DNA of 64,000 bases from positions 157,265 through 221,264 of the forward strand of contig UBZM01000016.1 of the NCBI GenBank assembly GCA_900470095.1, in the 5' to 3' direction. Each line of letters begins with the position of its first letter. Within the stretch, counting starts at the first letter, position 1. This DNA comes from Hyphomicrobiales bacterium (lineage in GTDB: Bacteria > Pseudomonadota > Alphaproteobacteria > Rhizobiales > Beijerinckiaceae). The translations under genes were made by a program, and so were the position numbers. The notes below the pieces were generated by a model. The model saw only the letters and a program-made list of their open reading frames with translations. It ran no database searches and was not told the DNA's origin. This document shows positions 1-8,764 of this stretch, piece after piece.

Positions 1-395
1 ATCAGCCCACGCTGTGACAACGACCACAGCCGCAGGATGCGCAGGAAGCCGAAATTCTCCAGCCATTGCGGCGCGAGCAGCGTTGCCAGGATGAAGAGAT
101 CGAGCAGCATGCTCGGCTGGCGCAGCAGGCGCGGAATGTTCGAGGAGGCCAGCATCCGTGCGCCGATCTCGATGACCATGATCACTGCGACCGAGTAATC
201 GAGCCAGTAGAAGAGCGGGCGTTCGCGGATCAGCGGTGTCGCGATGAAGAACGCGATGATCAGCAGATCGACGACCGCCGTCGCAAGCTGAAAGCGCACA
301 GCCCCGGGCGAGCGGCCGTGATAGAGCTGACGCAGGCCGTCCCGCAGTCTCTCGACCTGCCCTTCCCTGCGAACAGACGTCGTATTCTCGGCCAT
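1..395 (-). CDS. Ion channel / ion transporter, N-terminal part (truncated by window edge)
   Basis: An open frame starts at an ATG at 395 and runs off the left edge, so about 131 N-terminal residues are visible. After a short basic, charged N-terminus come three hydrophobic segments, including AVVDLLIIAFFIATPLI, YSVAVIMVIEIGARMLA and LLDLFILATLLAP. A segment with regularly spaced arginines, FLRILRLWSLSQRG, follows. This order resembles S1 to S4 of a voltage-sensor domain, so a potassium-type or other voltage-gated-like channel of the inner membrane is likely. The pore region lies outside the window, so ion selectivity cannot be judged. The gene is on the same strand as btaA/btaB but begins about 45 bp beyond the btaB stop. 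Confidence 0.7.
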   Translation of the reverse strand, partial: MAENTTSVRREGQVERLRDGLRQLYHGRSPGAVRFQLATAVVDLLIIAFFIATPLIRERPLFYWLDYSVAVIMVIEIGARMLASSNIPRLLRQPSMLLDLFILATLLAPQWLENFGFLRILRLWSLSQRGL

Positions 396-441
396 CCCAT
401 GGCGTTACAGGCCAAAGGATAGCGCGTCCAGCGCCCGCTGC

Positions 442-1110
442 TCAGGCGGCCCGCCGCGTTGCCACGGCATGGATGGCATAGCCGCGAAGGAGCCGCGTTG
501 TACGGCTCTCGGCGCCCTCGATCCGCGACAATTCGGCGATTGCCTCGGGCAGATCATGTCTTGGCGTGACATGGAACAATGTCAGCCAGCAATTCAGGAC
601 GGCCCTGAACGACGCAGGCAAGCCGGTCTGGTCGCCGAAATCGACGATATGCAGTGAACCGGTCGCCGTCAGCATCCGCAGCGCCTGAGCGATCACGCCC
701 CGCCAGGGCGGGATCATCGAGAGCGCATAGGAGATGACGATGCGATCAAATCCGTCGCGCCCGAACAGGGCCGGCGCGTCGAAGCAGGTCGCGTCCGCCT
801 GTGCCAGATGGATGTGCTCCGAGAGCCCCGATCTTGCCACGCTTCTCTCCGCCGTCGCGAGCATCTCGGCCGAGACGTCGAGACCGTAACACTGCGTGCC
901 GGGATAGGTCCGGGCGAGCTTGATCAGGTTACGCCCGGTGCCGCAGCCGATTTCCAGGATCGCGCTGCCCGGCGCAGGATCGAGTTCGGCGATGAGCCGG
1001 TCCCGGCCAAGCAGATAGAATTTGCGGCTGGCGTCGTAGATATGGCGCTGGTGGCGATACATCCGGTCCATCAGGCCGGCGGCCTCGGTCGTGGCGCGGC
1101 CGGCGCTCAT
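442..1110 (-). CDS. btaB: BtaB: diacylglyceryl-homoserine N-methyltransferase
   Basis: This 222-residue class I SAM-dependent methyltransferase should methylate diacylglyceryl-homoserine three times to give the betaine lipid DGTS at the inner membrane. The SAM-binding motif I, ILEIGCGTGRNL, lies near residues 50-61. An acidic residue follows the second strand (YGLDVSAEM), and the QADATCFDAP stretch fits the adenine-binding part. The start codon overlaps the btaA stop by 4 bp, so the pair is translationally coupled. The domain alone would only say methyltransferase; the specific call comes from its tight linkage to btaA. Confidence 0.85.
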   Translation of the reverse strand: MSAGRATTEAAGLMDRMYRHQRHIYDASRKFYLLGRDRLIAELDPAPGSAILEIGCGTGRNLIKLARTYPGTQCYGLDVSAEMLATAERSVARSGLSEHIHLAQADATCFDAPALFGRDGFDRIVISYALSMIPPWRGVIAQALRMLTATGSLHIVDFGDQTGLPASFRAVLNCWLTLFHVTPRHDLPEAIAELSRIEGAESRTTRLLRGYAIHAVATRRAA

Positions 1111-2357
1111 GCCGCCGCCCCCTGCAGCACATGGAGATGGAAGGCGCCATAGATCGACGAGCGATCGCGCTCTCCAAGCTCGCGGCTGCGTGCCTCCTCA
1201 TAGCGCCATTGCGCGAGAATCGAGGCCGGCACCCGGCCGGGCAGCAGTCGCTCATCGGCGGCCGTCCGGAAGATCACGCGTGCGCCGGGTCGCGCCGTGC
1301 GCGTGATCTGCGACCAAAGCGCGGTGAGATCCGCGTCATTCATCCAGTCCTGAGCATCGAGCAGCACATAGGCATCGCAGCTCTTCGCAGGCTGGCTCTC
1401 GAGAAAGGCCGTGATCGCGCTCTGGTGATAGCCGACGCGGCCGGCCCGCTCTCGAACAGCCGCGAAATTCCGCCTTTCAAGATAGGGCGGCAAGGATGCG
1501 TTCTCGTCTGTCGCATAGCCCCGTCCAAAGGCCTGCCGGGCAAAATAGTTCGACTTCAGGTCGAAGCCGCAGGCCAGCCTTTCAAGACGGCGCCGAAGCA
1601 CGCCACGTATCCCGGCGTCGCCGTCAGCCGCGAGCGCCTTGTACTGCGCCGGCGGGATGCCGAGCCCATAGAGCGAGGCCGGCTGGCGCACCAGCCAACG
1701 TACCAGGGGCTTGTCGAAGACGGGAGCGATATGCCTGTCGAACAGGGCGCGCTGCTCTTCGATGTTGCGCGCCTGAAGCATCACGCGCGGATCGCAGCCG
1801 AGCGTGCGGCCAAGCAGATGCCCGGCTCCGATGAAACGGCCGAGCAGGCCGTACCGATAGAAATTGCGGGCAAAGACCTGGATGCGCCGGCGGCCGCTCA
1901 GGCTGCGACCTTCCCAGTAGCTTCGTGAAACGGCATCGAGGCGTGGCGCGATCTCGCCGTCATAGAGCGCAATATTCGCCTGCGATTGCGCCTCGCCGAA
2001 GAAGCGCAGGAACTCCTCGTGGCCTGCCAGGCTGTCGAGCGCGGCGAGCTTGAGCTTGCCGAGCGCGATGTGGGCGCCATTGAGATCGACAGCGCTGATC
2101 TTGGCCGGGTTGGCGGTGAGATAGGACAGGATGTTGCAGGAGCCGGACGCGATTGCGACGACATGATCATCAGGGCGCAGGTCCAGCGCCTTCATGTCGA
2201 CGATCGGGTCTTCCCATATCTGCGGATAGACGAGCCCGGAAAAGGCCAGGGTGAACAGTCGTTCCAGGATGCCCGCCCGTGACAACGGCTTGCTGCGATG
2301 CACCGCCGTGGTCAGGCCCATTGTGGTTTCCCGCCGAACCGTACGCGCCGTCTGCAT
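1107..2357 (-). CDS. btaA: BtaA: SAM:diacylglycerol 3-amino-3-carboxypropyltransferase
   Basis: This 416-residue DUF3419-family protein transfers the 3-amino-3-carboxypropyl group of SAM to diacylglycerol. That is the first step in making the phosphorus-free betaine lipid DGTS, which replaces phospholipids under phosphate limitation. Family hallmarks are the N-terminal FSGLVYPQIWEDP stretch (about residues 39-51), a Rossmann-like SAM site at VVAIASGSCNILSYL, and the following AVDLNGAHIAL. The ATG at 2357 has a GAGGAAC ribosome site. A second in-frame ATG 12 codons downstream (MGLTTAVHR) is a possible alternative start. It is first in a two-gene operon with btaB and has a Pho-box-like repeat about 53-70 bp upstream. 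Confidence 0.93.
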   Translation of the reverse strand: MQTARTVRRETTMGLTTAVHRSKPLSRAGILERLFTLAFSGLVYPQIWEDPIVDMKALDLRPDDHVVAIASGSCNILSYLTANPAKISAVDLNGAHIALGKLKLAALDSLAGHEEFLRFFGEAQSQANIALYDGEIAPRLDAVSRSYWEGRSLSGRRRIQVFARNFYRYGLLGRFIGAGHLLGRTLGCDPRVMLQARNIEEQRALFDRHIAPVFDKPLVRWLVRQPASLYGLGIPPAQYKALAADGDAGIRGVLRRRLERLACGFDLKSNYFARQAFGRGYATDENASLPPYLERRNFAAVRERAGRVGYHQSAITAFLESQPAKSCDAYVLLDAQDWMNDADLTALWSQITRTARPGARVIFRTAADERLLPGRVPASILAQWRYEEARSRELGERDRSSIYGAFHLHVLQGAAA

Positions 2358-2409
2358 TCTTCGTTCCTCGCGCGGTCCGTTGCGATGGCGAGCCGACTAG
2401 AGGAGTCGC

Positions 2410-2427
2410 GTGACGGTTGGGTGACGC
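2410..2427 (-). promoter_or_regulatory. Candidate Pho box upstream of btaA
   Basis: On the minus strand two heptamers, GCGTCAC and CCGTCAC, are separated by 4 bp. This gives the 7-4-7 direct-repeat geometry with 11-bp periodicity that is typical of PhoB boxes (consensus CTGTCAT-N4-CTGTCAT). The match is partial (GTCA cores). In rhizobia betaine-lipid synthesis is known to be PhoB-dependent, which makes the site plausible. No PhoB gene is in the window. Confidence 0.45.
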
Positions 2428-2518
2428 GCGTTGCGGATCAGCTATCCGTGAAGGCGGGCTGACGTAGAGCGCGATCATCCCCATATTCTGCCCGAAACCT
2501 TTGAACGGGAGAATGACG

Positions 2519-2965
2519 ATGGGACTGTCCGGACTGTTCGGCGGCAAAGCCAGGGAAGCCGGTGAGTTCGAATTCCAGCTGACCGACGAGGAGTGGCGCC
2601 GCCGCCTGACGCCGGAGCAGTACCACGTGCTGCGCGAGCATGGCACCGAGCGCGCTGGCTCCTGCGCCTTGAATTTCGAGAAGCGCGCCGGGCGCTTCAC
2701 CTGCGCCGGTTGCGGCAACCCCTTGTTCCAGTCCGGCAAGAAATTCGAGAGCGGCACGGGCTGGCCGAGCTTCGACCAGCCACTGGAGGGCGCGGTCGGG
2801 ATCAGCGAGGACAACAGCTACATGATGCGGCGCACGGAGGTGCATTGCGCCCGCTGCGGCGGCCATCTCGGCCATGTCTTCCCTGACGGCCCACCACCGA
2901 CCGGACTGCGCTACTGCATCAACGGCGTCGCTATGGATTTCGCTCCGGCTGAAGCCGAGGCCTGA
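2519..2965 (+). CDS. msrB: Peptide-methionine (R)-S-oxide reductase
   Basis: MsrB reduces the R epimer of methionine sulfoxide in proteins, a repair step after oxidative damage. The 148-residue protein is an MsrB domain with a short N-terminal lead. Zinc ligands are the pairs CAGC (C62, C65) and CARC (C110, C113). The catalytic cysteine is in RYCIN (C133), and GTGWPSF and GHLGHVFPDG are family signatures. No signal peptide is seen, so it is cytoplasmic. In-frame starts also exist at TTG 2501 and ATG 2513. I chose ATG 2519 because GGGAGA at 2507-2512 is then 6 bp upstream. It stands alone, convergent with aidB. Confidence 0.95.
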   Translation: MGLSGLFGGKAREAGEFEFQLTDEEWRRRLTPEQYHVLREHGTERAGSCALNFEKRAGRFTCAGCGNPLFQSGKKFESGTGWPSFDQPLEGAVGISEDNSYMMRRTEVHCARCGGHLGHVFPDGPPPTGLRYCINGVAMDFAPAEAEA

Positions 2966-2977
2966 GCCGGATCAGCC

Positions 2978-3007
2978 GGCCGCGCTCCCTCTTTCGGGAG
3001 GGCGGCC
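2978..3007. terminator. Hairpin terminator between msrB and aidB
   Basis: A 12-bp GC-rich stem with one mismatch (GGCCGCGCTCCC / GGGAGGGCGGCC) encloses the loop TCTTTC. It lies in the 59-bp gap between convergent genes, so it could serve both. No long T-run follows. Confidence 0.6.
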
Positions 3008-3024
3008 GCGCAAGCTCGTGAGTG

Positions 3025-4680
3025 CTATTCCACAGCCGGGACTGCCCGATGCGCCAGCGCGGCAGCATCGACGGACGCCGGCAGATCGCCGAAATGGCCC
3101 GACCAGCGCCCCTCGAGCCGCGTCGCGATGAAGGCGTCCGCGACGATGTGAGGCGCATGGCGCAGCAGCAGCGAGGCCTGCAGCGCCAGGGCCAGCCGCT
3201 CGACCAGCCGCCGCGCCTGCCCTTCGCTTCGCACCAGAGTGGGTATCTCCGACTCCAGCGCGCTCAAATGCGCATCGAAGCGATTGTCGGCGCCGGCCGC
3301 GGTTCGCATCTCCCCGATCAGCGCCACGAGAGAGCCTGGCTCTCGCTCCAGCGAGCGCAGCACATCGAGACAAATGACGTTGCCCGAGCCCTCCCAGACG
3401 CTGTTGAGCGGCGCCTCCCGATAGAGCCGGGCCGTGGGGTTTTCCTCGATGAAGCCGTTGCCGCCATGGCATTCCAGTGCCTCGACCACGACCGCCGGCG
3501 CGCGCTTCGAGACCCAGTATTTCGCAATCGGCGCGCCGATCCGCGCCAGCAACCGTTCGCTCTCGCTTGCTTCCTGACGGTCGAGCGCCGCAAACAGCCG
3601 AAGGGCGAGCCAGGCTGCAGCCTCGGCCTCGATCGCAAGATCGGCCAGCACGTTCTGCATGATCGGCTGGTCGATCAACCTGCGCTGGAAGGCGCGCCGA
3701 TGGGCAGCATGATGCGCCGCCAGCGAAACGGCGAGCCGCATCTGCCCGGCCGACGCCGCCGCGATGTCCAGCCGGGAGCCCTGGTTCATGGCCAGGCCGG
3801 TGCGCAGGCCCCGGCCTGGCTCTCCGATCATCTGGCCGATCGCACCGCGGAATTCGACCTCGGACGAGGCATTCGAGCGATTGCCGCATTTGTCCTTGAG
3901 TCGCTGGATCGCCACGCCGTTGCGCGAGCCGTCCGGCAGCCAGCCCGGCACGACGAAGCAGGAAATGCCCTCGGCGGTTCGGGCCAAGGTCAGGAACAGG
4001 TCGGAATGCGGCACCGAGAAGAACCACTTGTGCCCGGTCAGGGACCATGTCCCGTCGCCGTTGTCCTCGGCGATGGTCTGGGTCTGGCGCAGGTCCGAGC
4101 CTCCCTGCTTCTCGGTCATTGCCGTGCCGACGGTCGCCCCCGTCTTGGCGGAGGCGGTCGTCTGGCGCCGGTCATAGCGGTTGGAGCTGACCAGGGCGCC
4201 CCACTTGCTCCAGAGGTCGGGTTCCCGCCTCAGGACCGGGATCGCGGCATAGGTCATGCTGATCGGGCAGCAGATGCCGCTTTCGCCCTGGCTCCAGAGA
4301 TAAGAGAGCGCAGCACGCGCCACCTGTGCGCCCGGGCCCGGGCTGTTCCATGCGAGCGAATGGGTCTCCTGCCCGATCGCGAGCCCCATCAACTCGTGCC
4401 AGGCCGGATGGAACTCGATCTGGTCGATGCGGTTGCCGAACCGGTCATGCGTCCTGAGTTCGGGCGTGAACCTGTTCGCCAGTCGCGCCAGATCCTGCAC
4501 CTGCGCCGAACCGACAATGCGCCCCGCCGCGTGCAGGCGCTCCGAGGCCCAGCCTGCATCGAAGGCGGTGGCCGCCGCCTGCAACACGGGATCAGCCGCG
4601 AAGGCGTCGTAATCGCACAGTATGGGAACCTGGTTCGTCACGTCATGGGTGGAATGGCGGGAGGCGATATCCACATTCAT
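3025..4680 (-). CDS. aidB: AidB-like acyl-CoA dehydrogenase (DNA alkylation-response family)
   Basis: This 551-residue flavoprotein of the acyl-CoA dehydrogenase fold is longer than ordinary acyl-CoA dehydrogenases and matches the AidB subgroup. The AidB-type N-terminus (THDVTNQVPILCDYDAF) is followed by AMTEKQGGSD-like FAD/substrate-loop sequence (TAMTEKQGGSDLRQTQT, about residue 180) and LTGHKWFFSVPHSDL. A C-terminal helical domain carries CHGGNGFIEEN and RLYREAPLNSVWEGSGN. E. coli AidB binds DNA and protects it from alkylation; activity on isovaleryl-CoA is weak. The start is ATG 4680 rather than the TTG-led extension to 4710. It lies head to head with the helicase gene, with about 118 bp between starts, but no Ada/AlkB gene is nearby. 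Confidence 0.88.
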   Translation of the reverse strand: MNVDIASRHSTHDVTNQVPILCDYDAFAADPVLQAAATAFDAGWASERLHAAGRIVGSAQVQDLARLANRFTPELRTHDRFGNRIDQIEFHPAWHELMGLAIGQETHSLAWNSPGPGAQVARAALSYLWSQGESGICCPISMTYAAIPVLRREPDLWSKWGALVSSNRYDRRQTTASAKTGATVGTAMTEKQGGSDLRQTQTIAEDNGDGTWSLTGHKWFFSVPHSDLFLTLARTAEGISCFVVPGWLPDGSRNGVAIQRLKDKCGNRSNASSEVEFRGAIGQMIGEPGRGLRTGLAMNQGSRLDIAAASAGQMRLAVSLAAHHAAHRRAFQRRLIDQPIMQNVLADLAIEAEAAAWLALRLFAALDRQEASESERLLARIGAPIAKYWVSKRAPAVVVEALECHGGNGFIEENPTARLYREAPLNSVWEGSGNVICLDVLRSLEREPGSLVALIGEMRTAAGADNRFDAHLSALESEIPTLVRSEGQARRLVERLALALQASLLLRHAPHIVADAFIATRLEGRWSGHFGDLPASVDAAALAHRAVPAVE

Positions 4681-4798
4681 CGCGGCGCGTCCTGTCGATC
4701 GGGCGAGCATTCAACCCCCAACAGCCTTATCCAGCAATCTGCGGCGCAACAGCCTATATTGCCTCTGGAACGAATCACGATCAAAGCGACCTGAAGCC

Positions 4799-7174
4799 TT
4801 GTCCGATCACACCACTTCCGCCCCTCTGCCCCGCCCCGGCGGCCTCGCCGCCCGCGCCGCTGCACAGCCGGCGGCCGGCTATCTGGCAGGCCTCAATCCG
4901 GAGCAGCGGCAAGCGGTCGAGGCCACGGATGGCCCAGTTCTGGTCCTGGCCGGCGCCGGCACCGGCAAGACCCGCGTGCTGACCACGCGCATTGCCCATC
5001 TGATCGCCACGAACCGCGCCTACCCGTCCCAGATCCTCTCGGTGACCTTCACCAACAAGGCGGCGCGCGAAATGAAGGAGCGCATCGCAAGCCTCGTCGG
5101 CCCCGTGGCCGAAGGCATGCCCTGGCTCGGCACCTTCCACTCGATCTCGGCCAAGATCCTGCGCCGCCATGCCGAGCTCCTCGATCTGCGCTCGGACTTC
5201 ACCATTCTCGATACCGACGACCAGATCCGCCTGATGAAGCAGGTCATCACGGCCGCAGGGATCGACGAGAAGCGCTGGCCCGGCCGCATGCTGGCGGGCT
5301 TCATCGACAGCTGGAAGAACCGCGGGCTTGCCCCCAAGGACGTGCCGCCGGGTGAAGCCGGCGTCTTCGCCGGAGGCAAGGGCGGCGCCCTTTACGCCGC
5401 CTATCAGGAGCGGCTGAAAACGCTGAACGCAGTCGATTTCGGCGATCTGCTGCTGCACTGCCTGACGCTGTTCCGGGACCATGCCGATGTGCTCGCGACC
5501 TATCATGAGCGCTTCCGCTACATTCTGGTCGACGAGTATCAGGACACCAACACCGCCCAGTATCTCTGGCTGCGCCTGCTGGCGCAGGGCCGGCGCAACA
5601 TCGCCTGCGTCGGCGACGACGACCAGTCGATCTATGGCTGGCGCGGCGCCGAGGTCGACAACATCCTGCGCTTCGAGCACGATTTTCCCGGCGCGGTTGT
5701 GGTCAGGCTGGAACGAAACTACCGCTCGACCGGGCATATCCTCGCCACCGCCTCGAAGCTGATTGCCCGCAACGAAGGCCGCCTCGGCAAGACGTTGCGC
5801 ACCGAGGATGAGGCCGGGGAGAAGGTCACCATTACCGGCGCCTGGGACAGCCAGGAGGAAGCCCGCCTGATCAGCGACGAGATCGAGGCGATGCAGAGCA
5901 AGGGCGAAAACCTTGCGGAGGTCGCCATTCTCGTCCGCATCTCCGCTCAGATGCGCGAGATCGAGGAGCGCTTCGTCCATGTCGGCGTGCCCTATCGCGT
6001 CATCGGCGGCCCGCGCTTCTATGAGCGGGCCGAAATCCGAGACGCCATGGCCTATCTGCGCTGCGTGGTGAGCCAGACCGACGATCTCGCCTTCGAGCGC
6101 ATCGTCAATGTGCCGAAACGCGGGCTCGGCGACGCGACAGTGCAGTTGCTGCACAACCATGCCCGCGCAACCGGCCTGTCATTGCTGCAATCGGCCCGTG
6201 CCGTGGTCGAGACCGAGGAACTGAAGCCAAAGGCCCGCACCGCGCTGCGCGAACTGGTCGAGGCTTTTGCGCGCTGGTCGACCAAGGCCGAACACATGAA
6301 GCAGGGCGAGCTTGCCGAGCAGGTGCTGGAGGAATCCGGCTATACCGAGATGTGGCAGAAGGATCGCTCGGCCGATGCCGCCGGTCGCCTCGAGAACCTC
6401 AAGGAACTGGTGCGCTCTCTGGACGAGTTCCCAGACCTGCCGGCCTTCCTAGAGCACGTCTCGCTGGTGATGGATGCCGATGGTGGCGAGGCCGAGGCGC
6501 GCGTCAGCATCATGACACTGCATGCGGCCAAGGGGCTCGAATTCGATACCGTCTTCCTGCCCGGCTGGGAGGAAGGCCTGTTCCCGAACCAGCGCGCGCT
6601 CGACGAAAGCGGCCGCGCCGGGCTGGAAGAAGAGCGCCGCCTCGCCCATGTCGGCCTGACCCGGGCCCGCAAGCGCCTGAAGCTCCTCTTCGCCTCGAAC
6701 CGCCGGATTCATGGCCTCTGGCAGTCTAGCCTGCCGAGCCGCTTCATCGACGAGTTGCCGGAGGAGCATGTCGAGGTCGTGCAGGCACCGTCGACCTATA
6801 GCCAGGGCGGCTATGGCGCCTCGCGCTTCGACCGCATGGAAAGCTTCGGCTCCTCCTACCAGACGCCGGGCTGGCAGCGCGCTCAGGAGAACCGCGCGCG
6901 GAACGGTGGCGGCTCAGGCTTCTCGGACAACAGCGGCCGTGGTTTCGGCCAGGGTGGCTCGGGCTCAGGCCGCCAGCGCGGCCCGGTGCTGATCGAGGGC
7001 GAGTTGACGGCGAAATCGACCGGCAGCTCCGCTTTCGATGCCGGCGCCCGTGTCTTCCATATCAAGTTCGGCCCGGGCTCCGTCGCGAGCGTCGACGGTA
7101 ACAAGCTGACCGTCGATTTCGACAAGGCCGGGCGGAAGATGGTGCTGGACTCCTTCGTGCAGAAGGCGGGCTGA
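4799..7174 (+). CDS. uvrD: UvrD/PcrA-type superfamily 1 DNA helicase
   Basis: This 791-residue 3'-5' DNA helicase of the UvrD/PcrA/Rep group works in nucleotide-excision and mismatch repair and in clearing replication obstacles. Motif I is GAGTGKTRVL, Ia is SVTFTNKAAREM, motif II is DEYQDTN, then GDDDQSIYGWRGA (III) and RLERNYRS (IV). Later come SIMTLHAAKGLEFD (V) and LAHVGLTRARKRL (VI). A Gly/Ser/Arg-rich linker leads to a Tudor-like C-terminal module (FHIKFGPGSVASVDGNKLTVDFD) that contacts RNA polymerase in PcrA. The frame is open upstream to ATG 4622, inside the opposite-strand aidB. I prefer TTG 4799 (LSDHTTSAPL), but the ribosome site is not strong, so the exact start is uncertain. Confidence 0.93.
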   Translation: MSDHTTSAPLPRPGGLAARAAAQPAAGYLAGLNPEQRQAVEATDGPVLVLAGAGTGKTRVLTTRIAHLIATNRAYPSQILSVTFTNKAAREMKERIASLVGPVAEGMPWLGTFHSISAKILRRHAELLDLRSDFTILDTDDQIRLMKQVITAAGIDEKRWPGRMLAGFIDSWKNRGLAPKDVPPGEAGVFAGGKGGALYAAYQERLKTLNAVDFGDLLLHCLTLFRDHADVLATYHERFRYILVDEYQDTNTAQYLWLRLLAQGRRNIACVGDDDQSIYGWRGAEVDNILRFEHDFPGAVVVRLERNYRSTGHILATASKLIARNEGRLGKTLRTEDEAGEKVTITGAWDSQEEARLISDEIEAMQSKGENLAEVAILVRISAQMREIEERFVHVGVPYRVIGGPRFYERAEIRDAMAYLRCVVSQTDDLAFERIVNVPKRGLGDATVQLLHNHARATGLSLLQSARAVVETEELKPKARTALRELVEAFARWSTKAEHMKQGELAEQVLEESGYTEMWQKDRSADAAGRLENLKELVRSLDEFPDLPAFLEHVSLVMDADGGEAEARVSIMTLHAAKGLEFDTVFLPGWEEGLFPNQRALDESGRAGLEEERRLAHVGLTRARKRLKLLFASNRRIHGLWQSSLPSRFIDELPEEHVEVVQAPSTYSQGGYGASRFDRMESFGSSYQTPGWQRAQENRARNGGGSGFSDNSGRGFGQGGSGSGRQRGPVLIEGELTAKSTGSSAFDAGARVFHIKFGPGSVASVDGNKLTVDFDKAGRKMVLDSFVQKAG

Positions 7175-7296
7175 GCAAGCGCAGCCGTCATGTCCGGCGC
7201 GCCGATGCAGAGCATCGCCGAAGCGGTTATGCAGGCCCGGATTGCCCCAGGCCGGCTCCGCAGGAATGCCGGCTCCAAGCCAGCAGGATCAGCACG

Positions 7297-7743
7297 ATGC
7301 CCGACGTCGCGGTCAATCTGACCGACACCGCCAACCCCGATCTCCACTCGGTGATTTCGCAGGGGCTGCGGGACTACAATGTCGAGATGGGCGGCGTTAG
7401 CGACCACACGCCGCTGACGATCACCATCAAAGACAGCAGGAGTGATGAACTGATTGGCGGACTGCTCGGTCGCACCTCGCTCGGCCTGCTGTTCATCGAC
7501 CTGTTCTATGTGCCCAAGACCCAGCGCGGGTCGGGCCTCGGCAGCCGCATTCTGCAGATGGCAGAGGCCGAGGGTATTCGCCGAGGCTGCCGCAAGGCGG
7601 TGCTCTACACGCTCAGCTTCCAGGCGCCGGAGTTCTACAAGCGCTTTGGCTGGAGCGTCTTTGGTGAGATTGCGCTCGAACCGCCCGGAGCGACCCGCTA
7701 TTTCATGACCAAGGACCTCGTCGCCCCTGCCGACGGCGCATGA
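7297..7743 (+). CDS. GNAT family N-acetyltransferase
   Basis: This 148-residue protein has the GNAT fold, which transfers an acetyl group from acetyl-CoA to an amine. Strand 4 (LGLLFIDLFYVPKTQRGSG) leads into the acetyl-CoA pyrophosphate loop QRGSGLGSRIL (about residues 70-80). After it comes the helix AEAEGIRRGCRKAV and the C-terminal FYKRFGW motif typical of small-molecule or peptide acetyltransferases. The substrate cannot be predicted. It sits 31 bp ahead of prmA on the same strand, so co-transcription is possible, though a shared function is not implied. Confidence 0.85.
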   Translation: MPDVAVNLTDTANPDLHSVISQGLRDYNVEMGGVSDHTPLTITIKDSRSDELIGGLLGRTSLGLLFIDLFYVPKTQRGSGLGSRILQMAEAEGIRRGCRKAVLYTLSFQAPEFYKRFGWSVFGEIALEPPGATRYFMTKDLVAPADGA

Positions 7744-7774
7744 CATCCGCCCCCGCCCCTGCTATCCCGCCCGC

Positions 7775-8722
7775 ATGCGTGAAGGTCTTCTCCCAGCCAC
7801 GGTCGCGACCGTGCTCGAACTCTCAACCAGCGGCGACAAGGCGCGCGCGCTGACGGAACTGCTCGGCGAAATCTTTGATCCGACCGAGACGGCCATTTCC
7901 TCTTTCGAGATCGAGGACGGCGTCACCACGCTTTCGCTGAGCGCGCCGTGGAAGGTCGAAATCTACTTCGCGACCCATCCTGATGAAGATGCGGTGCGCG
8001 ACATGCTGCGCCCGATCGTCGGCGACAGCATCGATTCAACCCCCTTCACCACCGTCAACCAGAAGGATTGGGTCGCCACCAGCCTCGACGGGCTCAAGCC
8101 CGTACGGGCCGGACGCGTGCTCGTCCATGGCGCGCATGACCGCGACACGGTGCGGGTGAATGATGTCGCGATCGAGATCGAGGCGGCGCTCGCCTTCGGC
8201 ACCGGCCATCACGGCACCACCGCCGGCTGCCTGCTGGCGCTTGATGCGGAACTCAAGAAGCGCCGCCCGCTGCGCGGCCTGGATGTCGGCACCGGCACCG
8301 GGATTCTGGGGCTCGCGCTCGCGATGCAGACGAAGCGCCGCGTCGTCGCCGGCGATATCGATGCCGTCGCAGTCGAGGTCGCAGCGCGCAATGCCCGCGT
8401 CAACCACGCGCCAGGGGCGCTCGATCTCTATGTCGCGCCCGGCCTGCTCCACGCCAAGGCAAACCGGCTCGGCCATTTCGATCTGGTCTTCGCCAATATT
8501 CTGGCCGGCCCGCTGAAGCGCCTCGCCCCGTCCCTCGCGCGCGTGCTGGCGCGGGACGGAACCTTGATCCTCTCCGGGCTTCTGGCGATGGATGTCGCCG
8601 GAATCGTCTCGACCTACCGGCACCAGGGCCTGTTCCTGGCGCGCCAGTCCCTGCGCGAGGGCTGGGCCACCCTGGTCATGAAAAAGGGCGGCGCGGCCCC
8701 AAGACCGCGCCGCCCCTACTAG
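7775..8722 (+). CDS. prmA: Ribosomal protein L11 methyltransferase
   Basis: PrmA trimethylates several amino groups of ribosomal protein L11. The 315-residue protein has the N-terminal substrate-recognition domain and linker (to about residue 120). Next is FGTGHHGTTAGCL and the SAM motif LDVGTGTGILGLALA (about residues 168-182). The acidic second strand AGDIDAVAVEVAARN and the PrmA signature FANILAGPLKRLAP (N-I-L-x-x-P-L) follow. The extreme 3' end, encoding GGAAPRPRRPY, coincides with a perfect 11-bp inverted repeat that acts as a terminator for genes on the other strand. Confidence 0.94.
   Translation: MREGLLPATVATVLELSTSGDKARALTELLGEIFDPTETAISSFEIEDGVTTLSLSAPWKVEIYFATHPDEDAVRDMLRPIVGDSIDSTPFTTVNQKDWVATSLDGLKPVRAGRVLVHGAHDRDTVRVNDVAIEIEAALAFGTGHHGTTAGCLLALDAELKKRRPLRGLDVGTGTGILGLALAMQTKRRVVAGDIDAVAVEVAARNARVNHAPGALDLYVAPGLLHAKANRLGHFDLVFANILAGPLKRLAPSLARVLARDGTLILSGLLAMDVAGIVSTYRHQGLFLARQSLREGWATLVMKKGGAAPRPRRPY
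8681..8715 (-). terminator. Intrinsic terminator on the minus strand, embedded in the prmA 3' end
   Basis: A perfect 11-bp stem (8686-8696 with 8705-8715, GGGCGGCGCGG / CCGCGCCGCCC) has an 8-nt loop and, read on the minus strand, is followed directly by TTTTT (AAAAA at 8681-8685). This is a textbook rho-independent terminator for transcription arriving from the small genes at 8765-9177. It lies wholly inside prmA coding sequence. Confidence 0.8.
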
Positions 8723-8764
8723 GCCAGCCACCCAAAGTGGGCGTTTGTCGCTTCGAGCTCAGGC

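Noticed and set aside
66..422. 118-codon plus-strand frame at the left edge
   Set aside because: The opposite strand reads as a membrane channel with clear hydrophobic helices; the plus frame is a charged shadow.
3022..4794. A 590-codon plus-strand frame over aidB
   Set aside because: Antisense shadow of the acyl-CoA dehydrogenase; no recognisable domain or ribosome site.
4622..4798. Extended N-terminus of the UvrD-type helicase from ATG 4622
   Set aside because: It would lie inside the opposite-strand aidB start region, and the added residues do not resemble the helicase family.
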